Notes: generated from the letters alone by a model not told the origin. Numbered from the stretch's first letter, positions 51,390-60,772 are shown. The stretch: DNA of 64,000 bases from Paeniglutamicibacter kerguelensis (GCF_017876535.1 NZ_JAGIOF010000001.1:3410001-3474000); one strand, 5' to 3'. Program-made: numbers and translations.

Positions 51390-51427
51390 ATATGCCCCAA
51401 TTGGAATGCATTCCGCATGGGGCATAT
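51390..51427. promoter_or_regulatory. 38-bp hyphenated palindrome upstream of the bkd operon
   Basis: ATATGCCCC (51390-51398) and GGGGCATAT (51419-51427) flank, about the same centre, the perfect inner palindrome GGAATGCATTCC (51403-51414). It lies 25 bp before the E1 alpha start and 60 bp past the end of the HisC-like gene. It may be an operator of the bkd operon or the terminator of the HisC-like gene; the T-rich sequence on the minus strand past it permits the second view. Confidence 0.6.
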
Positions 51428-51485
51428 AGCGGGTTTATTAGTTCAAGCCTAACGGTGACAAGTCGCTGATTACGACTTATTCGCC

Positions 51486-52607
51486 CTAGGAAAGCGAAGA
51501 ACCTTTTGGATAGTTCCGACAAAGATCCACGAAGCGGGTGTTCGCCTCGATCTCGCCGATGCTCACACGAACGCCTTCACCGGCGAATCCGCGCACCGAA
51601 AGTGCCTGCACCTCGGCAAGGGCAACGAACTCGGCGGTATTCGCGCCCAGGGGCAGCCAGACGAAGTTTCCTTCGGCTTTCGGAATGTCCCATCCAAGCT
51701 CCTTGAGGGCATTCACGACACGGGTGCGTTCGTCGACAATCTTTTGTACCCTTTCCACAACCTGCCCGTAATTGGCCAGCGAGGCCACGGCTGCGTCCTC
51801 GGCCAGCGAGGAGACCGCGAACATGGTCGCCCCGACGCGCAGGAATTCGGTGACCTCGGGATGCGAGACCGAGTATCCAACCCGGAGATTTGCCAGCCCG
51901 TGGGCCTTGGAAAAGGTTCGCAGGACCACGACGTTGGTGTGCTCACGGTAGGTCTTGATACCGTCCACGGCGTTTTCGTCACGCACGAATTCCTGGTACG
52001 CCTCATCGACAACGATCAAGACGTTCTTGGGAACCTTCGCGATGAAGGCATCGACCTCGTCCTGCGTGAGGATCGGTCCCGTCGGGTTGTTGGGCGTGCA
52101 CAGCAGGATGACCGCGGTGCGCTCGTTGACCGCTTCTGCCATGGTGTCGAGGTCGTGGCGGCCGTCGGCCAGCAACGGCACCTCCACCGGCAGTGCGCCT
52201 GCGGTTTGGACCACGATCGGGTAGGCCTCAAATGAGCGCCAAGCGAAAATGACCTCGTCCTGCACGCCGTCGTCGTCCTGGCCGGCAAAAGTCGCCAGGA
52301 TCTGGGTCAGCGCACCGAGCGAACCGGCGCCCGTGACGATGTCGTCGGCCGGAACGTCCAGGAACCCGGCCAGCGCATTGCGCAGCTTGGTCGAGAGCGG
52401 GTCCGGGTAGCGGTTCAGCGAAACCTGTTCGCGGATTGCATCGAGCACCGCGGGGATGGGCGGCAACGGGTTCTCGTTGGAGGAAAGCTTGAAAGCCTCC
52501 AGTCCCGACACCTCGGTCGGCGGCTTCCCGGCAGCATACTTCGGCATCCGCCCAATGATGGTGCGGGGCTGGACCGGATCGTGGGATACAGGGTTTTGCG
52601 TGGTCAT
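51486..52607 (-). CDS. HisC-like aminotransferase (histidinol-phosphate / aromatic)
   Basis: A 373-residue class I/II aminotransferase of the HisC family. FKLSSNENPLPPIPAVLDAI, LCTPNNPTGPIL, VDEAYQEFV and RTFSKAHGLANLRVGY (PLP Lys) are diagnostic. It may act on histidinol phosphate or, in actinobacteria, on aromatic amino acids (Pat); other his genes are absent here, which favours the second. It lies upstream of the bkd operon on the same strand. ATG at 52607; a GTG at 52613 is equally possible. Confidence 0.85.
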   Translation of the reverse strand: MTTQNPVSHDPVQPRTIIGRMPKYAAGKPPTEVSGLEAFKLSSNENPLPPIPAVLDAIREQVSLNRYPDPLSTKLRNALAGFLDVPADDIVTGAGSLGALTQILATFAGQDDDGVQDEVIFAWRSFEAYPIVVQTAGALPVEVPLLADGRHDLDTMAEAVNERTAVILLCTPNNPTGPILTQDEVDAFIAKVPKNVLIVVDEAYQEFVRDENAVDGIKTYREHTNVVVLRTFSKAHGLANLRVGYSVSHPEVTEFLRVGATMFAVSSLAEDAAVASLANYGQVVERVQKIVDERTRVVNALKELGWDIPKAEGNFVWLPLGANTAEFVALAEVQALSVRGFAGEGVRVSIGEIEANTRFVDLCRNYPKGSSLS

Positions 52608-52699
52608 GGTCACAGCCTATCGAATTGGGTCGCTGAGAAGCGGCTGGAAAGTTTGCGTGTATGCCGACGGCACACATAAACCTATGTAATCATGGGGCC

Positions 52700-53092
52700 A
52701 TGATTGCGATTATTCTCCGTGTGGTTATCAATGCCCTGGGCTTGGCCGTTGCCGCGTGGATCGTGCCGGGCGTCGAAGTCACCCCGGCGCCAACCCACGA
52801 CAAGACGCTCGGCATAGTTGTTGGATACCTTACGGTGGGCCTGATTTTCGGTCTGGTCAACGCGCTGGTCCGCCCCATCGTGCAGCTCCTGTCGCTGCCC
52901 ATCACGTGCCTCACGCTGGGACTGTTTGCCATTGTCATCAACGCCGGCATGCTCATGTTGACCTCATGGATCACCACCTACATGCCGTTCGGCCTGCACG
53001 TGGACAAGTTCTTCTGGGATGCAATCATCGCTTCCCTGATCATTTCGCTGGTCTCCGCACTGATCGGTTGGCTCACCCCCAGCCGGAAGTAA
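52700..53092 (+). CDS. phage holin family 4 / YvlD-like small membrane protein
   Basis: A 130-residue protein with four membrane helices. GLVNALVRPIVQLLSLPITC followed by LTLGLFAIVINAGMLMLTSW is the hallmark of PF04020 (YvlD, holin family 4 superfamily), found widely outside phages. Function is unclear; it is a chromosomal envelope protein here, not a phage gene. ATG at 52700; no strong ribosome binding site. Its 3' end overlaps the convergent hydrolase gene by 20 bp. Confidence 0.85.
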   Translation: MIAIILRVVINALGLAVAAWIVPGVEVTPAPTHDKTLGIVVGYLTVGLIFGLVNALVRPIVQLLSLPITCLTLGLFAIVINAGMLMLTSWITTYMPFGLHVDKFFWDAIIASLIISLVSALIGWLTPSRK

Positions 53093-54548
53093 CCGGAGGA
53101 ACGCCTTTCGGCTTTTCCTTCAGCGGCCGGCCCCTCGGTGCGGGCTTAGGTTCCGCGGAGGCCTTGCCCGAGGGCACGACCCGCCTCAACTGGTAGGAAC
53201 GCACGGTCAGGCCGCCGGACCCGGCCAGCAGCGTCTCCAGCCGCCCCGTGGATTCGACGATGCCGGGGTCCGTGGCACCCCGGAGATCGCGGGCATGTTC
53301 CCGGTAGTTGGACAACTTGTGCGCCTGCCCGAATCCCGTGTTCGGCATTTCCTCCTCCTGGCCGGGGCCATCGAAATAGACGGTGACTCGGTTCCGTCCG
53401 GCTGGATTCGGTGAACCGTCGGTCCCCGGCACCATGTCCCGGCGGTCTTCCAGGTGAAGCGCCTTTGTCATTTTCGGCAGCGCCGCCAGCGCCACCGGGG
53501 ATCCCACCGTCAAGACATAGGACACGTCGAAGGTGTCGCTGAGCCGGCTGTCTCCGGCGAGGTTCGCCGCGTGGATCCCGCCCTGGCTGTATCCGCTGAG
53601 CACCACAGTGTCCCCCGGCTTGGCCCCCGCCTGCACCAGCGCTTCCCCCACCGCCACCGCGATGTGCTGGGACCCGAAGCCCATGCCCTCGGCGATGCCC
53701 GCGGTGTCCCAGGGGTTCATTCCGGCGGACACCGGCTGGACACCGCCGAGCCCCTTGATCGACTCGATGCCCTCGCGCAGCGGATCCGATTGGGTTCCGG
53801 GGATGGTGACGATGTGCACCGGCGGCCCGCTGCCTTGCACCGTGCTGACCAGGAGGCTGCCCGGCGGCTCGTGCTCGGCGATCTCCTGCAGGTCCAGCAT
53901 CGTGTCCAGTGCGCCCCGTGCTTCCACGGTGCGGGCCCCGTTGAGTGCCGCAACCTCTACGGGTCCCGTTTGGATCAGGCCGAGCCCGGAGAGCCCGGCC
54001 CCCAGCACCGGATACAACCGTTGGGCCACACTCGTGTCAAAGATCCCGCCGTGTTCCCGGTCCCGCAACAAGGCCACGCCGCCTGCGGGACCCGGCAGCA
54101 AGGCACCGAGCATGGCCGGGGCCTGGTTGATGAGGTCCTCCATGGTGTCGGTGCGCGGGCGGCCCTTGTTCGTGGCCAGGTCCCACATCAGGATCAATGG
54201 CAGCAGTGCACCGCGCACATCGTTGATTTGCCGTGTCGCAAGCGCCTCGGCCTGTTCATAGGCCTCGCGCGCGGTATGGACCCGAAGCGCCAGGCCGCCC
54301 GCCTCCGCCGCCCGGACCGAGCACAGCGCCGCCAGCTCGATGACGGTGCCGGCTGCCGCGAGCACCCGCTGGCGCATCAGGACGGTGCCCAGCAGCAAAA
54401 GGGCCGCGGGCGGCTGCGGTGAAAGCGCCAACTTCGCCGCCCCCTCAAGCAGTTCGGCACCCGCGGCCGCCAGCATTGCGGAACTCCGTTCAAGTTCATC
54501 CAGGGAAAACTCGGTCCCCGCCACTCCCCCGCGGCTTTCGTATCCCAT
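53073..54548 (-). CDS. alpha/beta-hydrolase-like protein with helical N terminus
   Basis: A 491-residue protein. About residues 1-150 are Ala-rich helices, with LDELERSSAMLAAAGAELLE resembling a WXG100-like helical pair. About 250-450 is an alpha/beta-hydrolase (lipase-like) region with the nucleophile elbow VLSGYSQGGIHAANLAGD (G-Y-S-Q-G). No signal peptide. It lies five bases downstream of a small WXG-like gene, so the pair is probably cotranscribed. No ESX core genes are in this window. A secreted effector or surface lipase is possible. Confidence 0.65.
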   Translation of the reverse strand: MGYESRGGVAGTEFSLDELERSSAMLAAAGAELLEGAAKLALSPQPPAALLLLGTVLMRQRVLAAAGTVIELAALCSVRAAEAGGLALRVHTAREAYEQAEALATRQINDVRGALLPLILMWDLATNKGRPRTDTMEDLINQAPAMLGALLPGPAGGVALLRDREHGGIFDTSVAQRLYPVLGAGLSGLGLIQTGPVEVAALNGARTVEARGALDTMLDLQEIAEHEPPGSLLVSTVQGSGPPVHIVTIPGTQSDPLREGIESIKGLGGVQPVSAGMNPWDTAGIAEGMGFGSQHIAVAVGEALVQAGAKPGDTVVLSGYSQGGIHAANLAGDSRLSDTFDVSYVLTVGSPVALAALPKMTKALHLEDRRDMVPGTDGSPNPAGRNRVTVYFDGPGQEEEMPNTGFGQAHKLSNYREHARDLRGATDPGIVESTGRLETLLAGSGGLTVRSYQLRRVVPSGKASAEPKPAPRGRPLKEKPKGVPPVTSGWG

Positions 54549-54553
54549 CGGCG

Positions 54554-54895
54554 TTACTGGTTCCCGCCGGGCAGCCCGAGTCCGCCCAGCAACCCGATCG
54601 GCAGCCCGCCCGGGATCGACACCGGCCCAAGAGTGGTCAGCCCCGACAGCATCGAAGCCTCGAGCTCGGCAAGGTCGGCGCGGGCGGCCCAGATTTCGCC
54701 GCGCGCCGTTTCCAGCCGCGCATCGAGGTCCGCGACCTTGGCGGCCAATTCCGCGGCCCGGTCCCTGAACGCCCGGCCTGCCGGCGATTCCCATTGCAGG
54801 TTGAGCACCTCGCCCAGTTGTTCCCGCGCCCGGTACACCACCGCCTGGGTGGCGACCACCCGCATCAGCATTTCGTCGGCAATTGCCTCCAACAT
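54554..54895 (-). CDS. small WXG100-like helical protein
   Basis: A 113-residue protein, mostly helical, with WESPAGRAFRDRAAELAAKV resembling the W-x-G turn of WXG100/ESX-type proteins, and a Gly/Leu/Pro-rich C terminus. A GGAGGAG sequence precedes the ATG at 54895; the longer frame is not supported. It is immediately upstream of a hydrolase with a helical N terminus, which suggests a partner or chaperone role for secretion. No ESX/type VII core gene is seen. Confidence 0.6.
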   Translation of the reverse strand: MLEAIADEMLMRVVATQAVVYRAREQLGEVLNLQWESPAGRAFRDRAAELAAKVADLDARLETARGEIWAARADLAELEASMLSGLTTLGPVSIPGGLPIGLLGGLGLPGGNQ

Positions 54896-55095
54896 CCTTG
54901 TTTCACTCCTCCCTCGCTTTGCGGTGCCTCGCCTTGTTACGCCGCCATTGCGTGCAACGGTAGAAGCCCGCCGGGCGCCGAACTCCCTGCGGGTCCCGGA
55001 TTGTGGATATCCTGCCCATGCGGGAGCAGACCCGCGAGCGTGTGCGGCGTCACTCTCCCGGCCGTAGTGAGGCAAAACATGAAAGAATGGGCATC

Positions 55096-56505
55096 ATGGC
55101 TGATTCCGCGCGCATTTCACTTGCATCCGAACCCCTCGCCCTTGGTGCCCTGGACGGTCGTTACCGTGCAGCAGTCGCCCCATTGGTCGACCACCTCTCC
55201 GAAGCGGCCCTGAACCGCGACCGCGTCCACGTTGAGGTCGAGTGGCTGATCCACCTGACCGACAACTCGGTGCTCCCGGGCACCTCCCCGCTGAGCGAGG
55301 AACAGCGTGCAGCGTTGCGCGCCATCGTCACCGACTTCAATGCAGCCTCCGTCGCCGAGCTGGCCGAGATCGAGGCCGTGACCGTTCACGACGTGAAGGC
55401 CGTCGAGTACTACATCGGCCGCCGCCTGGAGGCCATCGGCATCGCCGACCTCACCGCGCTGGTCCACTTCGGATGCACCTCCGAGGACATCAACAACCTC
55501 TCCTACGCCCTGGGCGTCAAGGATGCGGTCATGAACGTGTGGCTGCCGGCCGCACGCACGCTGGTCGCACAGATCACCGCCATGGCCGAGGAATCCCGCG
55601 ACGTGCCGATGCTCTCGCGCACCCACGGCCAGCCAGCCACCCCCACCACCCTGGGCAAGGAACTTGCCGTCCTGGCCTGGCGCCTGACCCGCCAGCTGGA
55701 CCGCATCGAGAAGACCGAGTTCCTGGGCAAGATCAACGGCGCCACCGGCACCTACGCCGCCCACTACGCCTCGGTGCCCGCCGCCGACTGGCAGGAAGTC
55801 TCGCGCACCTTCGTCGAGGGCCTGGGCCTGACCTGGAACCCGTTGACCACCCAGATCGAGTCGCACGACTGGCAGGCCGAGCTGTACGCCGACATGGCCC
55901 GCTTCAACCGCGTGCTGCACAACCTGTGCACCGACGTGTGGAGCTACATCTCCATCGGCTACTTCGCGCAGATCCCGGTTGCCGGCGCCACCGGCTCCTC
56001 GACCATGCCGCACAAGGTCAACCCGATCCGCTTCGAGAACGCCGAAGCGAACCTGGAGATCTCCAACGGCCTGCTCGACACCCTGGGCGCCACCCTTGTG
56101 ACCAGCCGCTGGCAGCGCGACCTCACCGACTCCTCGTCGCAGCGCAACATCGGCACCGCCTTCGGCCACTCGCTGCTGGCGATCTCCAACGTCGCCAAGG
56201 GCCTTGACCGCCTGGACGTTGCCGAGGCCGTGTTGGCCGACGACCTCGACCACAACTGGGAGGTGCTCGGCGAGGCCATCCAGATGGTCATGCGCGCCGA
56301 GGCCATCGCCGGCGTCGACGGCATGGAAAACCCGTACGAGCGCCTCAAGGACCTGACCCGCGGCCAGCGCGTGGATGCGGCCCGCATGCAGGAGTTCGTC
56401 TCCGAGCTGGGCCTGTCCGCCGAGGCCGAGGCACGCCTGCTGGCGCTGACCCCGGGTTCCTACAACGGCATCGCCTCGCAGCTGGTAGACCACCTCAAGA
56501 AGTAA
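55096..56505 (+). CDS. purB: adenylosuccinate lyase
   Basis: A 469-residue lyase with GSSTMPHKVNPIRFENAEAN as the signature loop, LSRTHGQPATPTTLGKEL, VHFGCTSEDINN and the N-terminal LGALDGRY. It acts in purine synthesis on adenylosuccinate and SAICAR, releasing fumarate. The ATG at 55096 (MADS) is preferred over the ATG at 55087. It is monocistronic and closed by a perfect 19-bp terminator. It belongs to the same superfamily as the aspartase at 5307 but is clearly PurB. Confidence 0.95.
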   Translation: MADSARISLASEPLALGALDGRYRAAVAPLVDHLSEAALNRDRVHVEVEWLIHLTDNSVLPGTSPLSEEQRAALRAIVTDFNAASVAELAEIEAVTVHDVKAVEYYIGRRLEAIGIADLTALVHFGCTSEDINNLSYALGVKDAVMNVWLPAARTLVAQITAMAEESRDVPMLSRTHGQPATPTTLGKELAVLAWRLTRQLDRIEKTEFLGKINGATGTYAAHYASVPAADWQEVSRTFVEGLGLTWNPLTTQIESHDWQAELYADMARFNRVLHNLCTDVWSYISIGYFAQIPVAGATGSSTMPHKVNPIRFENAEANLEISNGLLDTLGATLVTSRWQRDLTDSSSQRNIGTAFGHSLLAISNVAKGLDRLDVAEAVLADDLDHNWEVLGEAIQMVMRAEAIAGVDGMENPYERLKDLTRGQRVDAARMQEFVSELGLSAEAEARLLALTPGSYNGIASQLVDHLKK

Positions 56506-56536
56506 ACCCCGGCGGATTCTTCCGCTACGTGTTTTA

Positions 56537-56579
56537 AACAGCGATCGCCCCGACCCTTGCGGTCGGGGCGATCGCTGTT
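56537..56579. terminator. perfect 19-bp hairpin after purB
   Basis: AACAGCGATCGCCCCGACC (56537-56555) pairs without mismatch with 56561-56579 around a five-base loop, followed by T-rich sequence. It separates purB from the convergent CobW-type gene. Confidence 0.9.
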
Positions 56580-56646
56580 ATCCCCTGTAGCGGATGTTCA
56601 CGGGATTGCCCGTGTCCAAAATGGCCACCGTCGTGTTCGGACCGTT

Positions 56647-57597
56647 CTAGCGGCCGGGAACAGCCATCGGAACAACACCCACGGCATCAACCAGCTTTGC
56701 CCGGGCTTGCTCCAAGGATGCCGTTCGGTCGGCACCGGCCGATATCAATACCAGCCGGGCGCCATCGGGTGTCGGAGCACCCGATGAACGCTCCTTGACC
56801 TCGACCCGGCCGGCTGCCAGCTGCACCTCGTGCCAACGGTGGGCCGAATCCTGGACGATGCCCTTGGCGCGGACCAGCCTTTGAGACTGGGCAGACAAGG
56901 CCAGCCGAAGTGAATCGACGTCGATCGGTCCGGGCACCGCAACCGTGCAGGTGGAATGGACGTCGGTATGCGCATCTGCCACCACGGGACCTGCTGCCGC
57001 GGACGGGGGCACTTCGGCGGCAAAGACCAGAGCCGCGGTGAGTTGCGGGTCCAACGGGTCTTGCTGCACCACCAGTGCCTGCGGGGCTGCCGCTTCGCAA
57101 ACCGCCAGTGCCGCAGCAGCGTCCCCCGGCATGGCCAGGTCCGTCTTGATGATCAAGACCAGTTCGGCCGAACCCAACTGACGGCGAACAGTATCCCCCA
57201 CATACTGATCGCGCGACAATCGCACGATTGCCGTGGCATCGGCGCAGACGACCACGGGGCCGGCGCCGAACCCCGGGTAGCTTCGCCAGGCAGCCAGTTC
57301 TCCGGGGTCTCCCACCCCGCTGACCTCGCAAATGACGTTGTCGAGGTCCTCCCGTGCCGCCAACGCCGTCATGGTGCGTGCCACGTCGTCGTTGAGCTGG
57401 CAGCAAATGCACCCATTGCTCAACTCGATCGTGTCGCCGTCCGCCGACTGGATGAGATCTGCGTCGATGTTGACGCTGCCGAAGTCGTTGACCACCACGG
57501 CCGTGCGGCCCGGCAGGGCCCCGGATAGCAGCCGGTTGACCAGCGTGGACTTTCCGGAGCCCAGGTAGCCGCCGATCAGCCCCAGCTTGGGAGTCAC
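56647..57597 (-). CDS. COG0523/CobW-family GTPase, putative metallochaperone
   Basis: A 316-residue G3E-family GTPase. Walker A is GGYLGSGKSTLVN, Walker B region CEVSGVGDPGE, and the metal-binding CxCC is in ELSNGCICCQL. These proteins deliver metals (often Zn or Co) to enzymes. The GTG at 57597 overlaps the TGA of the amidohydrolase gene by four bases (GTGA), so the two are translationally coupled; the amidohydrolase is the likely client. It is the last gene of the unit. Confidence 0.9.
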   Translation of the reverse strand: MTPKLGLIGGYLGSGKSTLVNRLLSGALPGRTAVVVNDFGSVNIDADLIQSADGDTIELSNGCICCQLNDDVARTMTALAAREDLDNVICEVSGVGDPGELAAWRSYPGFGAGPVVVCADATAIVRLSRDQYVGDTVRRQLGSAELVLIIKTDLAMPGDAAAALAVCEAAAPQALVVQQDPLDPQLTAALVFAAEVPPSAAAGPVVADAHTDVHSTCTVAVPGPIDVDSLRLALSAQSQRLVRAKGIVQDSAHRWHEVQLAAGRVEVKERSSGAPTPDGARLVLISAGADRTASLEQARAKLVDAVGVVPMAVPGR

Positions 57598-59273
57598 GGC
57601 GTGCCGGCCAACGCCGGCGCGGCGACGTTGCTTGCGTGGTGTTGTCCGCCCACCATGGTGCCGTACACGTGGATCTCGCCGATCCGGGTGGCGGGCACGT
57701 CGAGGGGGTCCTCGGCCAAAACCGCGACGTCTGCAAACTTTCCGGCCTCGAGTGACCCTACCTCGTGGTCCATCTTCAGCATGTATGCGCCACCGAGGGT
57801 GACGGCTTCCAAGGCATCCTGGGCGCTGATTCGTTCGTGTTCGCCCATGACCCGGCCGGAGACGGTCAACCGGGTCGCCGCGTGCTTCATGGTGCGCAGC
57901 GGGCCCAGTGGTGTCACGGGGGAATCGGAGTGCAGCGAGATCGGGACCCCGTGGCGCAGCGCCGTGGCCGCCGCGTTCATCCGTGATGCGCGGTCCGGGC
58001 CGACGGTGAGATCCATGTGCTGGTCGCCCCAGGCCCAAATGTGGTTGGCGAAGATGTTGGCGCACGCGCCCAGCGCTGCCAGGCGACGGTACTGTGCGCT
58101 GGTGCTTAGCTGCGAGTGGGTGGCCGTGTGGCGGTGGTCCGGACGCGGGTACTTGGAGAGGATGGCCTCGAGCGTCTCGATGAACAGCTGGGTCGTCTGG
58201 TCGCCGTTGCAGTGGACATGGACCAGGATGCCCGCACGGTGGAACGTCTCGAAGGCCTCGCGGAACTCCTCCGGGCTGACGGCCCAGATCCCGTTGGGCT
58301 GGTCGCCGTAGTAGCCCGGCTCCAACAGCCTGGCCGTGAAGCCCTGGATCGTGCCGTCGAGCATGAGTTTCACGTTGCCGAATCGCAATTTGCTGCTGGA
58401 GCGCTCGCGCAAGTGCACCAATCGTTTGGCGGCATCCTCAAATGACAACGCCACCTTCCCGAGGCCCAAACCGAAGTGGAACACGTTGAGCCGGGCCGGG
58501 AAATCATCATCGACCGCGGATTCGTAGACACCCACGCCTGCGTCATCCATCAGGAGTTGTGAGCCCAGGTCGGTCAAGGTGGTGGTGCCCGTGTTCACTC
58601 CGTCCTGGGCGAAGGCCCGCAGCGCCGCCGGGTTCGTGTACATCACGCCGCGGCCTTCGGTCAGCGGCGCCACCAGGGCAATGGCCACCATTTCCTGGAG
58701 TTCTCCCGTGGGGTCGCCGTTCTCGTCCTTCACGACCCCGATGACGTTGGTGCCGGAATCAATTCCAAAGGCATCCATTGCCACCGAATTCACCGAACTA
58801 GAGTGTCCGCTGGAGTGCGTGATGTGGATGGGACGGGTGGTCGATACCCTGTCCAGATGCTTCGCCGAGAGTCTTTCTCCCGGGAAGTAGATGGGATCAA
58901 GTCCCCACGCCACCAGGGGTGCATCGGGGTCCTGGAGATCGCCGTCGGCCTCGATCAGACGTGCGATGACATCCTCTATGGTCAGGCAACCGGGCCAGCG
59001 CTTTCCGTTGGGGTCGGTGCGATCAACCATCCCCACATAGATGTCATTCCACATGTTTCCCGTTCCCGCGTGACTGTGGGATTCAACGAAGCCCGGAACC
59101 AATACGGCATCCGCATAGCGGTCATCACGAACCGACCCCGGGTAGGACATCAGTTCGGCCACGGTGCCAACCGCGCGGATCCGTTCGCCGCGCACGGCAA
59201 TTGCCTCCGCGGTGGGACGTGCGGGGTCCATCGTGCGGATCATGCGGGCGGGGTAGACAATGGTGGGTTCCAT
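57594..59273 (-). CDS. YtcJ-like metal-dependent amidohydrolase
   Basis: A 559-residue amidohydrolase-superfamily enzyme of the YtcJ/NfdA type: VLVPGFVESHSHAGTG near the N terminus with the metal ligands, HVHCNGDQTTQLF, and HSDSPVTPLGPLRTM as the metal-binding Asp region. The rest of the barrel is typical. It hydrolyses an amide or formamide; substrate unknown. It is coupled to the CobW GTPase, and its neighbours upstream are an amidase and two transporters. A weak AAAGG precedes the start. Confidence 0.85.
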   Translation of the reverse strand: MEPTIVYPARMIRTMDPARPTAEAIAVRGERIRAVGTVAELMSYPGSVRDDRYADAVLVPGFVESHSHAGTGNMWNDIYVGMVDRTDPNGKRWPGCLTIEDVIARLIEADGDLQDPDAPLVAWGLDPIYFPGERLSAKHLDRVSTTRPIHITHSSGHSSSVNSVAMDAFGIDSGTNVIGVVKDENGDPTGELQEMVAIALVAPLTEGRGVMYTNPAALRAFAQDGVNTGTTTLTDLGSQLLMDDAGVGVYESAVDDDFPARLNVFHFGLGLGKVALSFEDAAKRLVHLRERSSSKLRFGNVKLMLDGTIQGFTARLLEPGYYGDQPNGIWAVSPEEFREAFETFHRAGILVHVHCNGDQTTQLFIETLEAILSKYPRPDHRHTATHSQLSTSAQYRRLAALGACANIFANHIWAWGDQHMDLTVGPDRASRMNAAATALRHGVPISLHSDSPVTPLGPLRTMKHAATRLTVSGRVMGEHERISAQDALEAVTLGGAYMLKMDHEVGSLEAGKFADVAVLAEDPLDVPATRIGEIHVYGTMVGGQHHASNVAAPALAGTP

Positions 59274-59346
59274 GGAGGATTAGCTGCCTTTCATAAAAAC
59301 TGATCTATTGCGTGTAGCTGAAATGCCGGTCGGCCTGCCTAGACGC

Positions 59347-59383
59347 CTTGCACAAGCCGCAAACAAATTCGCGGCTGCGCAAG
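59347..59383 (-). terminator. hairpin past the first MFS gene
   Basis: CTTGC and AGCCGC on the left pair with GCGGCT and GCAAG on the right, with a small internal loop and a ten-base terminal loop. It lies between the MFS gene (ends 59417) and the amidohydrolase gene in the direction of transcription. Confidence 0.5.
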
Positions 59384-59416
59384 GGCCCAGTGATCTGGCC
59401 GACCGGACGAGTGGTG

Positions 59417-60772
59417 CTAGTGCTGGTTGACGAGTTCGGACTTCTCCAGGCGGGCTTTGCCAAGCAGCGGGTGGGTTTCCGGAACCCCGCCGAATCGAAC
59501 CACCAGGAACACGACGGCGGCATAAATGGCCAGGTACACGCCAGGCGAGACTGCCGAGCCGGTGGTCTCGACCAGCCAGGTGCCGACCAACGGGGCCGTG
59601 CCGCCAAGCAACGCGTAGCCGACGTTGTAGCTCACGGCGGCGGAGGTGAAACGGGTCTTGGTCTGGAAGATTTCCACAAAGATCGTGGCACTGCCCGCTC
59701 CGAAGACCAGCAGCGGCAGGATGTAGACCAGCTGGCCGAGCAAGGCGACCCAGACGTTTCCGCTGGTGATCAGCAGGAACGCTGGAATGACCAGAATCGC
59801 CAGGCCTGCCGAGCCCACCAGCAGCATCGGCCGGCGTCCCACCTTGTCGCTGATCAGCCCGGCGAACGGAGAGATTGTTGCCATGAGCGCCATGATTACC
59901 GCATTGAGTCCCAGTGACTGGCCGCGGCTGAGGCCGCCAACCGTCTGCAGGAAGGAGACGAAATAGCCGGCCAGGAAGTAGAAGGCCAATGCCGTCAGAC
60001 CGCAGACAAGCGCCACCTGGACCATGCGTCTCCCGTTGGTGCGGAAGGCCTCACGGATCGGGCTGTACTCCTTGCTGTCTGCCGACTGGAGCACCTTTTG
60101 GAATTCGGGCGATTCCTCGGTCCGTCGGCGGATCCAGAACCCGAACACCGACAGCGGCAATGCCAGCAGGAACGGAATGCGCCAGGCCCACTGTTCATAA
60201 CCCTCGGGGCCAAAGACCATATTCAGTCCCAGGATCAGCCCGCCGGCAAAGACCCCGGGAAGCGCCGTGGCGGCAATGGTGACGCCCAGCCAGAGTCCGC
60301 GCCGCTCCAGCGGCGCATGCTCCAGCACGAAGGCCGGCGCCCCGACGGATTCCCCGCCTGCGGAGAAACCCTGAACGAGGCGGAAGAACACCAGCAGGAC
60401 CGGTGCGGCGAACCCGATGGCCGCGTAGGAGGGCATGAGCCCGATTCCAACCGTCGCCAGGCCGATGCCCATCAGCGTGATGAACAGGACCGGCCTGCGG
60501 CCGATTCGGTCGCCCAATGCCCCGAAGAACAGTCCGCCGAGCGGGCGAATCAGGAAGGCCACACCGAAGGTGGCGAAGGTGGCGAGCATCGCGGTGAATG
60601 TCGACCCGGCGGGGAAGAAGTGCTTTGCCAGGATCAATGCACTCAGGCCGTAGAGGCTGAAGTCGTAGAACTCGATGAACTGTCCGACGGCGCCGCCGGC
60701 CAAGACCCGCTTCTGCATTGTTCCGGCCGGTTTGGGCCGGGAAGTGTCGTGCAGAGAGGTTGCTTGATCCAC
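59417..60772 (-). CDS. MFS transporter, metabolite:H+ symporter family (copy 1)
   Basis: A transporter of about 451 residues with twelve helices. GGAVGQFIEFYDFSLYG at the N terminus and FGALGDRIGRRPVLF (MFS loop 2-3) are characteristic of the MHS group, which takes up organic acids. It is nearly identical to the copy at 62630-63982 over most of its length. A GTG at 60772 with GGAG six bases upstream is preferred over the TTG at 60784. Substrate unknown; the neighbouring amidase and amidohydrolase suggest an amide compound or an organic acid. Confidence 0.88.
   Translation of the reverse strand: MDQATSLHDTSRPKPAGTMQKRVLAGGAVGQFIEFYDFSLYGLSALILAKHFFPAGSTFTAMLATFATFGVAFLIRPLGGLFFGALGDRIGRRPVLFITLMGIGLATVGIGLMPSYAAIGFAAPVLLVFFRLVQGFSAGGESVGAPAFVLEHAPLERRGLWLGVTIAATALPGVFAGGLILGLNMVFGPEGYEQWAWRIPFLLALPLSVFGFWIRRRTEESPEFQKVLQSADSKEYSPIREAFRTNGRRMVQVALVCGLTALAFYFLAGYFVSFLQTVGGLSRGQSLGLNAVIMALMATISPFAGLISDKVGRRPMLLVGSAGLAILVIPAFLLITSGNVWVALLGQLVYILPLLVFGAGSATIFVEIFQTKTRFTSAAVSYNVGYALLGGTAPLVGTWLVETTGSAVSPGVYLAIYAAVVFLVVRFGGVPETHPLLGKARLEKSELVNQH

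Noticed and set aside
52700..53092. Phage holin as a sign of a prophage
   Set aside because: This PF04020 family is common as a chromosomal membrane protein and no other phage gene is nearby.
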